From: an uncultured Sutterella sp.
GTDB lineage: Bacteria; Pseudomonadota; Gammaproteobacteria; Burkholderiales; Burkholderiaceae_F
Direction: 5' to 3'
Length of the DNA stretch: 48,418 nucleotides
Assembly: GCA_900757865.1 (NCBI GenBank)
Contig: CAAEPH010000042.1
Coordinates: 1-48,418 of the forward strand
Positions 40,437-48,412 of this stretch are shown here, one piece after another. The notes below the pieces were generated by a model. The model saw only the letters and a program-made list of their open reading frames with translations. It was not told the origin of the DNA and ran no database searches. Numbering within the stretch: position 1 is the first letter of the stretch; each line of letters begins with the position of its first letter. The translations under genes were made by a program, and so were the position numbers.

Positions 40437-41603
40437 ATGTTGAATTTCAGTTATTACAATCCTTGCCGTCTTGTTTTTGGCAAGGGGACAGAAAACCAAG
40501 TAGGAGACTTGGTGAAAGACACGCTAGGCCGCACGGGTCGCGTGCTGATTGTCTACGGTGGCGGTTCAGTCGTTCGCTCAGGTCTTTTAGCGCGGTTGCA
40601 GGATAGTCTTATTGCAGCTGGGCATACAGTGCTCGCCCGTGGTGGTGTGCAACCGAATCCTCGAATGAGCTTTGTACACGAACGCTTAGCTGAACTCAAA
40701 GACGATGGAATTGACTTGGTCTTGGCCGCAGGTGGTGGGTCGGTGATTGATACCGCGAAGGCGACAGCGATTGCGCTCAAGACTGGCGAAGACCCGTGGT
40801 CCTATTTTGCCGAAGCTCGTCAACCCAAAGAAGCCTTGCCTGTTGTGGCGGTTCTAACCTTGCCTGCGGCAGGCAGTGAGCAGTCCATTCGCTGTGTGAT
40901 GACGCACAACGGTATCAAGACAGGGGTGGGGGCCGAAGTGCTTCGCCCTAAAGTGGCCATCATTAATCCCGAGCTCTTCACGACATTGCCCTTGAAGCAA
41001 GTGGGGGCAGGCGTTGTGGACATGATGTCACATATCATGGAGCGCTATTTTTCGGCTACTGACAACACGCAGTACACCGATGCCCAAGCTGAGGCAGCAC
41101 TTCGCACTGCGATGGTGTTTGGGCAGCGTGTCTACAAGGACGTGAACAATTACGATGCTTGGTGTCAAATTGCGCTGGTAGGAACATTTGCCCATAACGG
41201 CTACTTTGGTCTTGGTCGCCAAGAAGACTGGGCCTGTCACGCCATGGAGCATGCCCTGTCAGGGTGGAGAGAGTCTATTGTCCATGGGATGGGGTTGGCC
41301 GTCTTGATCCCGCACTGGATGCGTTATGTGGCACAACGCCAACCCAAACGCTTTGTGCAGTTTGCTCAACGTGTGATGTGCGTGGCGCCTCAAGAGACTG
41401 ATGAAGAAACCATCGCTTTAGGGATTGCTAAACTCTGCGCCTTCTACCAAACCATGGGGATGCCACTGACGCTCTCAGAGTTGGGTGCTCAAGACGTACC
41501 TGTCAAAGAGCTCGCAGAGGTTTGTTGTGCCAATGGCCCTGTGGGGCATTTGGTGGAGTTACAAACCGAAGATGTGAGTGCAATTTTTGAAGCCGCACTC
41601 TAA
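40437..41603 (+). CDS. Iron-containing alcohol dehydrogenase (YqhD/BdhA type)
   Basis: A group III, NAD(P)H-dependent alcohol/aldehyde oxidoreductase, 388 residues from this ATG (MLNFSYYNPCRLVFGKG); a GTG 12 bases upstream is less likely because the GCGGAG ribosome-binding sequence abuts it. The nucleotide-binding loop is LVLAAGGGSVIDTAKA near residue 100. Metal ligands are the Asp and His of GVVDMMSHIMERYF (near 200) and two His in MEHALSGWRESIVHGMGLAV (near 272-287). The family reduces short aldehydes; the true substrate is unknown. It stands alone and ends at a good terminator. Confidence 0.93.
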   Translation: MLNFSYYNPCRLVFGKGTENQVGDLVKDTLGRTGRVLIVYGGGSVVRSGLLARLQDSLIAAGHTVLARGGVQPNPRMSFVHERLAELKDDGIDLVLAAGGGSVIDTAKATAIALKTGEDPWSYFAEARQPKEALPVVAVLTLPAAGSEQSIRCVMTHNGIKTGVGAEVLRPKVAIINPELFTTLPLKQVGAGVVDMMSHIMERYFSATDNTQYTDAQAEAALRTAMVFGQRVYKDVNNYDAWCQIALVGTFAHNGYFGLGRQEDWACHAMEHALSGWRESIVHGMGLAVLIPHWMRYVAQRQPKRFVQFAQRVMCVAPQETDEETIALGIAKLCAFYQTMGMPLTLSELGAQDVPVKELAEVCCANGPVGHLVELQTEDVSAIFEAAL

Positions 41604-41627
41604 TTAAACGACGTCGGATAGTCCATA

Positions 41628-41654
41628 AACGCCAGGCCGAACACCTGGCGTTTT
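41628..41654 (+). terminator. Intrinsic terminator of the alcohol dehydrogenase gene
   Basis: AACGCCAGG (41628-41636) / CCTGGCGTT (41644-41652), a perfect 9-bp stem, then TTTT. Confidence 0.9.
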
Positions 41655-41718
41655 AATTTAGAGCTGAGCTACCACCTTTTGCAGTCCTATAAGATGAAAA
41701 TGATTTTTAGTGTTTAGA

Positions 41719-41758
41719 GCTACTCTCTCAAGGAAAGTGTAGTTATCGATATCTAAAC
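41719..41758. repeat. Left copy of a 40-base repeat flanking the IS21-derived element
   Basis: 30 of 40 positions match 46823-46862 in the same orientation: shared GCTACTCT, TCAAGGAAAG, GTAG and ATCTAAA. The right copy is part of a functional terminator; this copy is a degenerate version of the same hairpin. It lies outside the left terminal repeat of the element. Confidence 0.55.
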
Positions 41759-41858
41759 GCCATTTGAAATGGGACGTCTTTGGAGTGGATGATGTGGTCA
41801 CTAGAAATCAGCCCCAAAATGTGATTTCCTAAGGACGTGTGTTGCGCGCCTAAGTATA

Positions 41859-41887
41859 ATCCAGGTCGGCGCCAGAAATTGACCCAC
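41859..41887 (+). repeat. Left terminal inverted repeat of the IS21-type element
   Basis: Outer ATCCAG, then TCGGC, then the 17-base core at 41871-41887. Directly inside lies a CCACCTC/GAGGTGG hairpin (41884-41902). Confidence 0.7.
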
Positions 41888-41964
41888 CTCAATTAGAGGT
41901 GGAAATGAACGATAAAAAATCTGGCAAGGTTTCGGACTGTGAATTCATCCACAGTTCAAACCCA

Positions 41965-42390
41965 ATGATCACACAGACTCAAATTAACCAAATCCATAAC
42001 TTGCGCCAAAGCGGCAAGTCGACAAGAGAAATTGCCGCCATGATGCAGGTCTCCCGTAATTCAGTACGCAAGTACTTTCAGCACCCTCAAGCCATTGCTA
42101 CCAAGATGTCGTTTCTGGAGGAACATACTGATGATGTACGCCAATGGTTCCTGCAGTGCCAGGGACACTGCGTACCGTTAATTCGAAAAATCAAGCAAGA
42201 GACCGGGGTGACGGTCAAACTTCGTACGCTCCAACGCTTCTGTGAGGCGTTTCGCAGAGAACTCAAAGAAACGAAACAGCAAACCCGCCATGAAACCGCT
42301 GCCGGTGTCCAAATGCAGATTGACTTTGGCGAGAAGGATGTGATCCTGAGTGGCAACGTCACACGTGTGCACCATGTGGGCCTTGTGTGA
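41965..42390 (+). pseudogene. istA: 5' part of istA (IS21-family transposase)
   Basis: From ATG 41965 (141 codons): helix-turn-helix QINQIHNLRQSGKSTREIAA then VSRNSVRKYF, a second DNA-binding part, and the start of the DDE catalytic domain with VQMQIDFGEK (first catalytic Asp). It stops at TGA 42388-42390. Intact IstA is about 500 residues, so the other catalytic residues are missing. In-frame codons upstream to 41899 allow a longer start, but the family begins at this Met. Confidence 0.85.
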
Positions 42391-42595
42391 TGCTGCACAC
42401 TTGACGCAAACGACCCAGTGGGTCGCGGACGTGGTGAGCGAGGTGATGCAAAACCACATGCTCCCTATGTTCGCTCGCGTTTCGCCTCTCCTCAAAGCCT
42501 CGGTACGCCTGTTGCACGGCTCTCCCACACAAGAACGCGTTCAAAGAGGATGACCGCCCCTTGAACGCGTTTCACTCACCACTGACCGAGGTGAT
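42391..42595. other. Junction between the istA fragment and the autotransporter gene
   Basis: After istA ends the sequence no longer resembles IS21. A short plus-strand reading frame here is not recognised. Near the autotransporter stop, AACGCGTTCAA (42534-42544) and TTGAACGCGTT (42561-42571) form a perfect 11-bp inverted repeat. It probably terminates the minus-strand gene, though its U tract is weak (CTTGTG). Confidence 0.5.
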
Positions 42596-45500
42596 CTAGA
42601 AGGGAATACGAAGCCCCGCGTTGACTTGCCAGTTTTCGCGGAAGGCGCTTCCGGTGGAGCGCTCTACGTCCACGTGCCAAGTGCTCGCTTTGCCGAGCAT
42701 GCCCTCGACCCCGAACCCATAGACCCAACGGTGGTCTTTGAAGTCGGTGTGATACGTGTTGTGCCCGTTAAAAACAATATCGGTGTCGGCTAACCATTCT
42801 TTTTCCCAGAAAAGTTTCCCGTAGACGGTCCAGGGCTTTCCGCTGGCAGTGGTGAAGCGCCCTTCCACGGTACTCCCCAGCATGGTAAGCAGACTCGCAT
42901 AGCCTGACGTATGACTCCGGAGACCCGACGAGCTCGTGGCGTTACTCGCCCCAAAGTGCGTGTAGCCAATGAGCGCCATCGGTTCCATGACCACCCGTTG
43001 GGTGAGGGGAAGTTGTCGACCCACGTTCCAGGTGAGTCCCCAATAGGTGTTGTCAATGTCACGCGCTTTAACGCTCATGCCACGCGTGTCGGTCGTGTCG
43101 AATTTGGCGTCGACGCGACCCACGCGCAACACCATGTCGCTAAACGTGCGGTTCTCGCTTAAATACGTCCAATAGAGTCCACCTTCAAGGCCCGTGCCTT
43201 TCACAAAGGCGGGCGCAGGGTGTTGCGTATCAAAGCGACTGTAGGCAAGGTAGCCACCCACGAGACTTTTGTCGCCCACTCGGGTGTCGAGCCCGACTTT
43301 GGCGTGGGAGAAATTGATGTCCCAGGCGTCCTCAGTGAGCGTGGGTTTCACTCGCCACTCCGTGCCACTTAATTTCACCCAAGGCGTTGCCTTATCGTCT
43401 AAAGGTTTAAACGTATGAATGTCACCCAAACGTTCCCGTAAGGTTTCTAATGGCAATATCGCCGCCAAGTACTGTACCGAGGCCGTACTCACCATGCCTT
43501 TCGCGGTATCGGTAAAGTCGGGGAGCGGGTGGGGTTGCGGTTCCGTTTCAGGAATCACGCGTCGCGGTGCCAAATACCAGTTATTGGGATTGGTGTCCGC
43601 GGCGATGTCGGTCACGATCGCCGGAGCGGTGGGCTCTGTATCGGTCGTGGGGTCATCCGTCGCGGGGTCGGCCGTGGTGTCTCCCTCTGGGGCAGCCGCC
43701 GCACGGGCCATACGGCGCAGTGTCGTGGGCGAGGGTGGGGTGTTGGAGTCTTCCACCACGGGGGGCGTTCCGTCGGTGTTTTCCGACGTAGCCCCAGCGT
43801 CCGTTGGGTTCTCGCTCCCCGTCGTTTCGCCCGTCAAGGTGGCATACATCGCCTTAGCCTCGTTGGTTTTAACGACGTAGTACTTTAATTCGCCCACTTC
43901 CACAGGCGTTTCTTCTTTGAAGGTTGCCGTAAACTCGTCGTTCGATTCGCCCCCGACGGATTCCACAACTTTAATCGGGACGCCCGTCGCGACGGCAGAG
44001 GCACGGTTTCCGATTTGAAGTTGATGGGCTCCTTCACTATGCTCTTCAATGACGAGGATTTGTCCGAGGTTTGTTTCGGTATTGACGTCCAAAGCGATCT
44101 TCCCGCCCGTGCCTTGAAGGGCTTGAGTGTAGAGGAACGCCTGACCGAGGCTGTCGCTCTCATCCGCACCTTGAGCGCTACGCAGGTCAACGAGCCCCTG
44201 CGATTGAAGGGTTAGCGTGTTGACATGGGAAGTGGGACCAATCGGCTGCCATTGCGCTCGATTTTCGAGCGTTACGTCGATCACCCCGTCCGATTCCCAG
44301 TCTCTCACAAGGGCCATTTGGGCCTGTTGATTCGCGGCACTCAGGTGAAGGTCAAGTTTGCCTTGGTTGAAGGCACCACCGTACCCCGTAATTTGAGTGG
44401 CGAGTGTGGGATGAATATTGATAAGAGCATTGCTCCCAATACTCACCAGGGTAGCGCCTTCGTTCAAACCGAATGTGCCTCCACCCGTGAAATCGATGAG
44501 TGCACTCTCAGCGTTTTGGCTCTCCGTATAAAAGAGCGCCGTGTTCTTATCGGCGGAATCAATCGAGGTGGTAACGTTGCCTGCCACGGTGATCTGAGTC
44601 GAACTACCTTCGTCCGAAGCTGCGGCCTTAATCCCTCTGGTTAAAAACTCGGCTGTGAGGTTCACATCCTTTAATTGGGCGTCAATACGGCCACCCGCAC
44701 TACTACTAAACGTTGCCATCGTGGCACCCTTGGTTGAATTGGACTCAAACGTTAAGGCCTCGTTCACGATGACGTTTTGCTTACTGTTAGAGTTCGTGGC
44801 GCTGAACTTGAGCCCAGTGGGGGCGGCCTTTGGCGTATTAAAGTGCATCTCGGCACGGTTTAGGCGCGTCGTGGTTTCAACGCCTGCTAGGTTATTTAGC
44901 GCTATCCCATAGGCGTAGCGCGCTTTGGACGCATCAACGTTGATCACGAGTTCGTTAAAGGTATTATCGAAGTGCTGGACGTAGCTACTATTCGCGGCGA
45001 GCGCGCCGTAAACACCGTAGTATGCGCCAGAGGCTTCTCCCATAGGATCTTCCCAGAAGGTGAGTTCGGTCTTTCCTGCCATGGCTAAACGGGTATTGCC
45101 GTAGAGAAAGAATCCCACCCCAAAGGTTTGATCAGCAGTTTGGTTTTTGGTTTCAATCGCGACGCGGTACGTGGAGCCTTCGGCGTTGGAGAGAACCACT
45201 TTACCTTTTTCGCTCGGTTCCCTCGCATCATTCCAGCTCGCCAGACGGTTGCCAAAAGCCCAACCCGGGGCGCCTTTTTGGGCTTGAAGGTAAAACTTCG
45301 CGTCCTTTTCAAAGTGGTATTTCACATCGTTGGTGGTCAAATTTTTCGCTTCGACGTTTAAGCCATAGGCTGAATTGAGTTCGGTCGTAATCATTTTCAC
45401 ATCGACCGTGTCTTTGGCTGTGAAATGGGTGACCCCGCTATCAAAATTTTGCCCACGAATTCCCTGAGGGTAGGTTCTCGTCTCTTGTTCGGGGGCCGTG

Positions 45501-46225
45501 CTGTAAAAGAGAATATTGACGGGCTTTAAGGTAGTGATTTGGAAAATCACATCCTCGTGCTGAGCGTGCATCACAATGCCTCCATGCCCAGGAAGGGTAT
45601 AGACATTGTTAAAAGATTGAAGGTCAATGTCTAGGGCGGTGTCGACTTGAACGTGTGAGCCTGAAGGACGTAAGGTTGACTCGTAAAAGAGTATCCCCGT
45701 GTTGCTAAGATCGCGGGTACTCTCATCGGGGCGTTCCACAATGTGTAGTGTTCCCCCCGTGATGGTCCAATTGCCGATGGCACTGCCGTCTGCGTTGGCC
45801 GAGGCGTAGATGGCACCCGTCATATCCGCTGCTGTCACACGGGAATTGGCGTTATAGCCATGGTAGCCCACCACCCAGTCACCAGGAAAATCGGTTTGGT
45901 GTTTAGTATCTACGGTGATAGCCAGCCAATCGTTGTTGACCGCAAAGGGTTCAGCATAGCGATCGACGTACTCGTAGGTGAAAGCAAAACTGGGGGAACT
46001 TAAGGCAAGGAGGGTAGCGCTCGTGAGGAGCGACAGCGCAAAGCGCTTTAAGGGTGAGCGAGAACGTTGAGGGGGCAAGAGTTGTTGTCGCGTGGGGGGG
46101 GGTGGCGTATCCACCCAGCGGGACGCGAGTTTGTTCCCATTTGACGGTGAAAAATGATTCGTTCGAGGCCAACGTGACTCTGGACGTCGGGAGTTGCCAA
46201 GCTGGGGCAGTCGGTCAGTACACAT
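42596..46225 (-). CDS. Large autotransporter (type Va) with outer-membrane beta-barrel
   Basis: About 1209 residues from this ATG (AGGTG upstream; a TTG 15 bases earlier is also open). A hydrophilic 60-residue leader precedes a classic signal core (LKRFALSLLTSATLLALSSPSFA). A TTG at about 46072 would give a conventional 32-residue signal peptide instead. The passenger (to about 830) is beta-strand and Asn/Thr/Ser-rich, as expected for a beta-helix. It has no recognisable protease triad. A Pro/Thr/Asp/Glu-rich linker (about 835-900) leads to the translocator barrel from about 930, ending in the aromatic-terminated strand VNAGLRIPF. A nine-C run on the coding strand (46094-46102) near codon 42 could switch expression on and off. 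The gene lies inside an IS21-derived element and opposes its transposase genes. Passenger function is unknown; adhesin is the default guess. Confidence 0.9.
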   Translation of the reverse strand: MCTDRLPQLGNSRRPESRWPRTNHFSPSNGNKLASRWVDTPPPPTRQQLLPPQRSRSPLKRFALSLLTSATLLALSSPSFAFTYEYVDRYAEPFAVNNDWLAITVDTKHQTDFPGDWVVGYHGYNANSRVTAADMTGAIYASANADGSAIGNWTITGGTLHIVERPDESTRDLSNTGILFYESTLRPSGSHVQVDTALDIDLQSFNNVYTLPGHGGIVMHAQHEDVIFQITTLKPVNILFYSTAPEQETRTYPQGIRGQNFDSGVTHFTAKDTVDVKMITTELNSAYGLNVEAKNLTTNDVKYHFEKDAKFYLQAQKGAPGWAFGNRLASWNDAREPSEKGKVVLSNAEGSTYRVAIETKNQTADQTFGVGFFLYGNTRLAMAGKTELTFWEDPMGEASGAYYGVYGALAANSSYVQHFDNTFNELVINVDASKARYAYGIALNNLAGVETTTRLNRAEMHFNTPKAAPTGLKFSATNSNSKQNVIVNEALTFESNSTKGATMATFSSSAGGRIDAQLKDVNLTAEFLTRGIKAAASDEGSSTQITVAGNVTTSIDSADKNTALFYTESQNAESALIDFTGGGTFGLNEGATLVSIGSNALINIHPTLATQITGYGGAFNQGKLDLHLSAANQQAQMALVRDWESDGVIDVTLENRAQWQPIGPTSHVNTLTLQSQGLVDLRSAQGADESDSLGQAFLYTQALQGTGGKIALDVNTETNLGQILVIEEHSEGAHQLQIGNRASAVATGVPIKVVESVGGESNDEFTATFKEETPVEVGELKYYVVKTNEAKAMYATLTGETTGSENPTDAGATSENTDGTPPVVEDSNTPPSPTTLRRMARAAAAPEGDTTADPATDDPTTDTEPTAPAIVTDIAADTNPNNWYLAPRRVIPETEPQPHPLPDFTDTAKGMVSTASVQYLAAILPLETLRERLGDIHTFKPLDDKATPWVKLSGTEWRVKPTLTEDAWDINFSHAKVGLDTRVGDKSLVGGYLAYSRFDTQHPAPAFVKGTGLEGGLYWTYLSENRTFSDMVLRVGRVDAKFDTTDTRGMSVKARDIDNTYWGLTWNVGRQLPLTQRVVMEPMALIGYTHFGASNATSSSGLRSHTSGYASLLTMLGSTVEGRFTTASGKPWTVYGKLFWEKEWLADTDIVFNGHNTYHTDFKDHRWVYGFGVEGMLGKASTWHVDVERSTGSAFRENWQVNAGLRIPF

Positions 46226-46254
46226 AGTAACACCTGTCAAACAGGGTAAATGGA

Positions 46255-46283
46255 ATAATAAATAAACATTGATTTAAAATCAA
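46255..46283 (-). promoter_or_regulatory. Autotransporter promoter and operator-like palindrome
   Basis: On the minus strand TTGATT (46278-46283), 17 bases, then TATTAT (46255-46260). TTGATTT-A-AAATCAA (46269-46283) is a perfect inverted repeat overlapping the -35 box and could bind a regulator. Confidence 0.6.
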
Positions 46284-46422
46284 CTGTAAATAGCTGTTAC
46301 AGAGGGTTGTAGCTATATTTTAGGGTAAAAAATGAATGATAACGGGTTAATTATCAGTCACTATACCCCAAAAAGGCAAATTGATAGTGTTTTTAAAAAA
46401 CATTTCTTGAGGTACCAAGTAA

Positions 46423-46656
46423 AGACATCTTGTTGCGCACCTGCTGTTCCAGCTGGTGTGCAAGAGGTACGAATCCAAGAGCATCATCGTAACGAGTAAT
46501 CGCCCTGTCTCTGACTGGGGGCTCGTATTTGGCGATCCAACCGCCGCCACGGCAATTCTTGATCGACTGCTTCACCACTATACTCCTGTCACTATTACGG
46601 GCGACAATTACCGAATCAGATCAAGTTTGAAAAGCAAACTTTTAGACCAAAACTAA
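46423..46656 (+). pseudogene. istB: 3' part of istB (IS21-family ATPase helper)
   Basis: Frame LVAHLLFQLVCKRYESKSII, then VTSNRPVSDWGLVFGDPT and AATAILDRLLHHYTPVTITG, matches the last third of IstB (usual form RRYE..STIITSN.PF..W...F.D...A.AILDRLLH). It ends at TAA 46654-46656, just inside the right terminal repeat, as in intact elements. The Walker motifs and the N-terminal half are missing; a stop upstream marks the broken end. Confidence 0.85.
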
Positions 46657-46684
46657 GTGGGTCAAAATCTGGCGTTCACTGGAT
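46657..46684 (-). repeat. Right terminal inverted repeat of the IS21-type element
   Basis: Core GTGGGTCAAAATCTGGC (46657-46673), then CTGGAT at the outer edge; it overlaps the end of istB by no bases. Confidence 0.7.
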
Positions 46685-46816
46685 CTATTTCCGTTGCGCT
46701 TGACAGACGTGAACGGCTATTCTTAAGTTCATGAAAGCCAATATATTAGACATTCTCATTTTCGTGAACGTCCCTATCTAGAATGCAGCCCCATAATATC
46801 AAAACAAATTTATACG

Positions 46817-46848
46817 AAAAAGGCTACTCTTTCAAGGAAAGCGTAGCC
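46817..46848 (-). terminator. Terminator of the threonine-synthase-like gene
   Basis: On the minus strand GGCTAC-CTTTC pairs with GAAAG-GTAGCC (46822-46848, one mismatch) and continues into TTTTT (46817-46821). It overlaps the right copy of the 40-base flanking repeat. Confidence 0.85.
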
Positions 46849-46862
46849 TGTGGCATCTAAAT
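46823..46862. repeat. Right copy of the 40-base flanking repeat
   Basis: Matches 41719-41758 at 30 of 40 positions in direct orientation, outside the right end of the IS21-derived element. Confidence 0.55.
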
Positions 46863-46881
46863 GGTTGTCGTGTGGAATCGT

Positions 46882-47976
46882 CTAGTGATCCGACTTGATC
46901 CCAGCACCGCACATCGTGATGAGTACTTCGCCTTGGGGTTTGTGTTCTTCGGCAAAGGCTAACCAAGCCGCATAATTGGCTGCTGTGGTGTGCTCACAGT
47001 AAATGCCTTGTTTGGCTAATTGGGCGCGAGCCGCCAGAATGCGATCTTCAGGAGCATGTACGACCTTGACGTGATGCCGTTCCATCATCTCGAGGATCTC
47101 TTTACCGCGCATGGGTACGCCAATCGCGATCCCTTCGGCCATCGTCGGCTGAGTCGTAACTTGAGCAGGTTCCTTGAGTCCTTGTTGGCGAGCTTGATAA
47201 AGCGGGTCGCAGCGTTCGCTCTGAAGAGCAACGATTTGTGGGACTTTGCTGATAGCACCCGAGGCCAAGAGATGCTCGAGCGCTTTGATGACTCCAATAA
47301 AAAGCGTCCCGTTACCCACGGGCACCACCAGATACTCCGGTAAGCGCCCCAATTGCTCAAACGCTTCGTAGAGATAAGTTTTAGTGCCTTCGTAGAAATA
47401 GGGATTGTAGACGTGGTTGGCGTAGTAGGCACCCTGTTCACGCACGGCTTGGCGGCAAACGTCGGCACAATGGTCGCGCGAGCCCGGGATCACGTGCGCC
47501 GTGGCGCCATGCGCTTCGATCATGGTGATTTTCTTCGGGCTCGTGCCTTCGGGTACATAAATATCGCAGCGAATCCCTGCGCGAGCGCAGTAAGCGGCGA
47601 CACTATTGCCTGCATTGCCACTCGAGTCTTGCACGCAATGCTTCACGCCGATGCTCGCCATGTGTGCGACGAGAGCTGCCGCACCACGGTCTTTAAAGGA
47701 GAGCGTGGGCATAAAGTAGTCCATCTTAAGGAGCACTTGCTCGTCGAATCGCACGACGGGCGTCATACCTTCGCCAAGCGTGATCTTGCGCCACGCGTCA
47801 CTGTCAACCGCCATGAAATCGCGATAACGCCAAAGACTCCACTCGGAGCGATCAATGCGGTGCGCGTCCCATTTGGGTGGGGTGAAATCGAGTTCGAAAA
47901 GACCACCGCAGTGGCAATGGGCAGCGTGAGTGGTGGTGGATGTACGTTCACCGCAACGGGTGCAAACAAATTCCAT
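46882..47976 (-). CDS. Threonine-synthase-like PLP-dependent enzyme
   Basis: A fold-type II pyridoxal-phosphate enzyme, 364 residues. A small N-terminal zinc ribbon (C5, C8, C21, C23: CTRC ... HCHCGG) is followed by TLGEGMTPVV and the PLP lysine in LSFKDRGAA (Lys95). The cofactor phosphate loop is PVGNGT near residue 218, and QDSSGNAGNSVAAY is the substrate Asn-Ala-Gly motif. The family is usually annotated threonine synthase (O-phosphohomoserine to threonine). The zinc-ribbon subgroup also includes enzymes of other amino acids, so the substrate is not proven. AGGAAAA lies before the ATG. Upstream on the same strand is a broken YheO-type regulator gene. Confidence 0.85.
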   Translation of the reverse strand: MEFVCTRCGERTSTTTHAAHCHCGGLFELDFTPPKWDAHRIDRSEWSLWRYRDFMAVDSDAWRKITLGEGMTPVVRFDEQVLLKMDYFMPTLSFKDRGAAALVAHMASIGVKHCVQDSSGNAGNSVAAYCARAGIRCDIYVPEGTSPKKITMIEAHGATAHVIPGSRDHCADVCRQAVREQGAYYANHVYNPYFYEGTKTYLYEAFEQLGRLPEYLVVPVGNGTLFIGVIKALEHLLASGAISKVPQIVALQSERCDPLYQARQQGLKEPAQVTTQPTMAEGIAIGVPMRGKEILEMMERHHVKVVHAPEDRILAARAQLAKQGIYCEHTTAANYAAWLAFAEEHKPQGEVLITMCGAGIKSDH

Positions 47977-48076
47977 GATTTTTTTCCTAGCGTGAGAAAA
48001 AAGAACAATAGCTTCAGACCAACTCGACGTCTCTCGAGCAGGTCGATCACAGATAGCGTTTTGCGCTTTTGGGCTA

Positions 48077-48277
48077 TTAAGAACGAATTTCGTCGAGGTA
48101 GCTATACACGGTGACTTTGGAAATGCCCAGTTTTTCGGAGACGCGATCGATGGCTCCTTTGACCAAGAAGACGCCTCGCGTTTCCATAAATCGGATCATC
48201 TCCAAGCGTTGCTCACGAGTGTGTGGCTGGGGCACCTCATTGATCACGGACTCAATGACGTTGTTGACAATGTCCAT
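48077..48277 (-). pseudogene. C-terminal fragment of a YheO/DauR-type PAS-HTH regulator
   Basis: The 66 residues match the C-terminal helix-turn-helix domain of YheO/DauR regulators: EMIRFMETRGVFLVKGAIDR then VSEKLGISKVTVYSYLDEIR. Intact relatives have a PAS-like domain of about 120 residues before this. Here the frame opens only back to a TAA near 48336, and upstream DNA has a terminator instead of coding sequence. There is no ribosome-binding sequence at the ATG. I read it as a truncated gene, though a short DNA-binding protein cannot be excluded. Relatives often control the adjacent amino-acid gene. Confidence 0.65.
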
Positions 48278-48382
48278 AACGCTACGGTTAATGGTTTGTG
48301 GGTCAATGGATTCGGTGGCAACCCAAACTCCCGGTTAACAGATTCCTAATGACGAAGGATTCTGGGAGGTAACTTCAATCCA

Positions 48383-48412
48383 AGCAGCGCGAACATATCG
48401 CGCTGCTTTTTT
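48383..48412 (+). terminator. Orphan intrinsic terminator at the window edge
   Basis: AGCAGCGCGA (48383-48392) / TCGCGCTGCT (48398-48407), a perfect 10-bp stem, then TTTTTT. It points along the plus strand, yet no plus-strand gene precedes it, which supports a rearrangement here. Confidence 0.8.

Larger units (their letters stand above)
41859..46684. mobile_element. IS21-family element remnant carrying an autotransporter gene
   Basis: Imperfect terminal inverted repeats bound 4.8 kb. The left GCCAGAAATTGACCCAC (41871-41887) and the right GTGGGTCAAAATCTGGC (46657-46673) match at 15 of 17 positions when inverted. Pairing extends outward to ATCCAG/CTGGAT with one gap. Just inside the left end is the 5' part of istA; just inside the right end is the 3' part of istB, both in the same direction as in intact IS21 elements. 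The middle (rest of istA, start of istB) has been replaced by about 4 kb holding an autotransporter gene on the other strand. No clear target duplication was found. It can no longer move without transposase supplied from elsewhere. Confidence 0.75.

Noticed and set aside
42350..42553. 67-codon plus-strand reading frame after the istA fragment
   Set aside because: No match to the expected continuation of IstA and no start signals. It probably arises from the junction DNA downstream of the autotransporter gene.
43419..43888. Long plus-strand reading frames opposite the autotransporter linker
   Set aside because: Low-complexity Val/Gly/Ser/Arg sequence that mirrors the repetitive Pro/Thr/Asp linker codons on the other strand.
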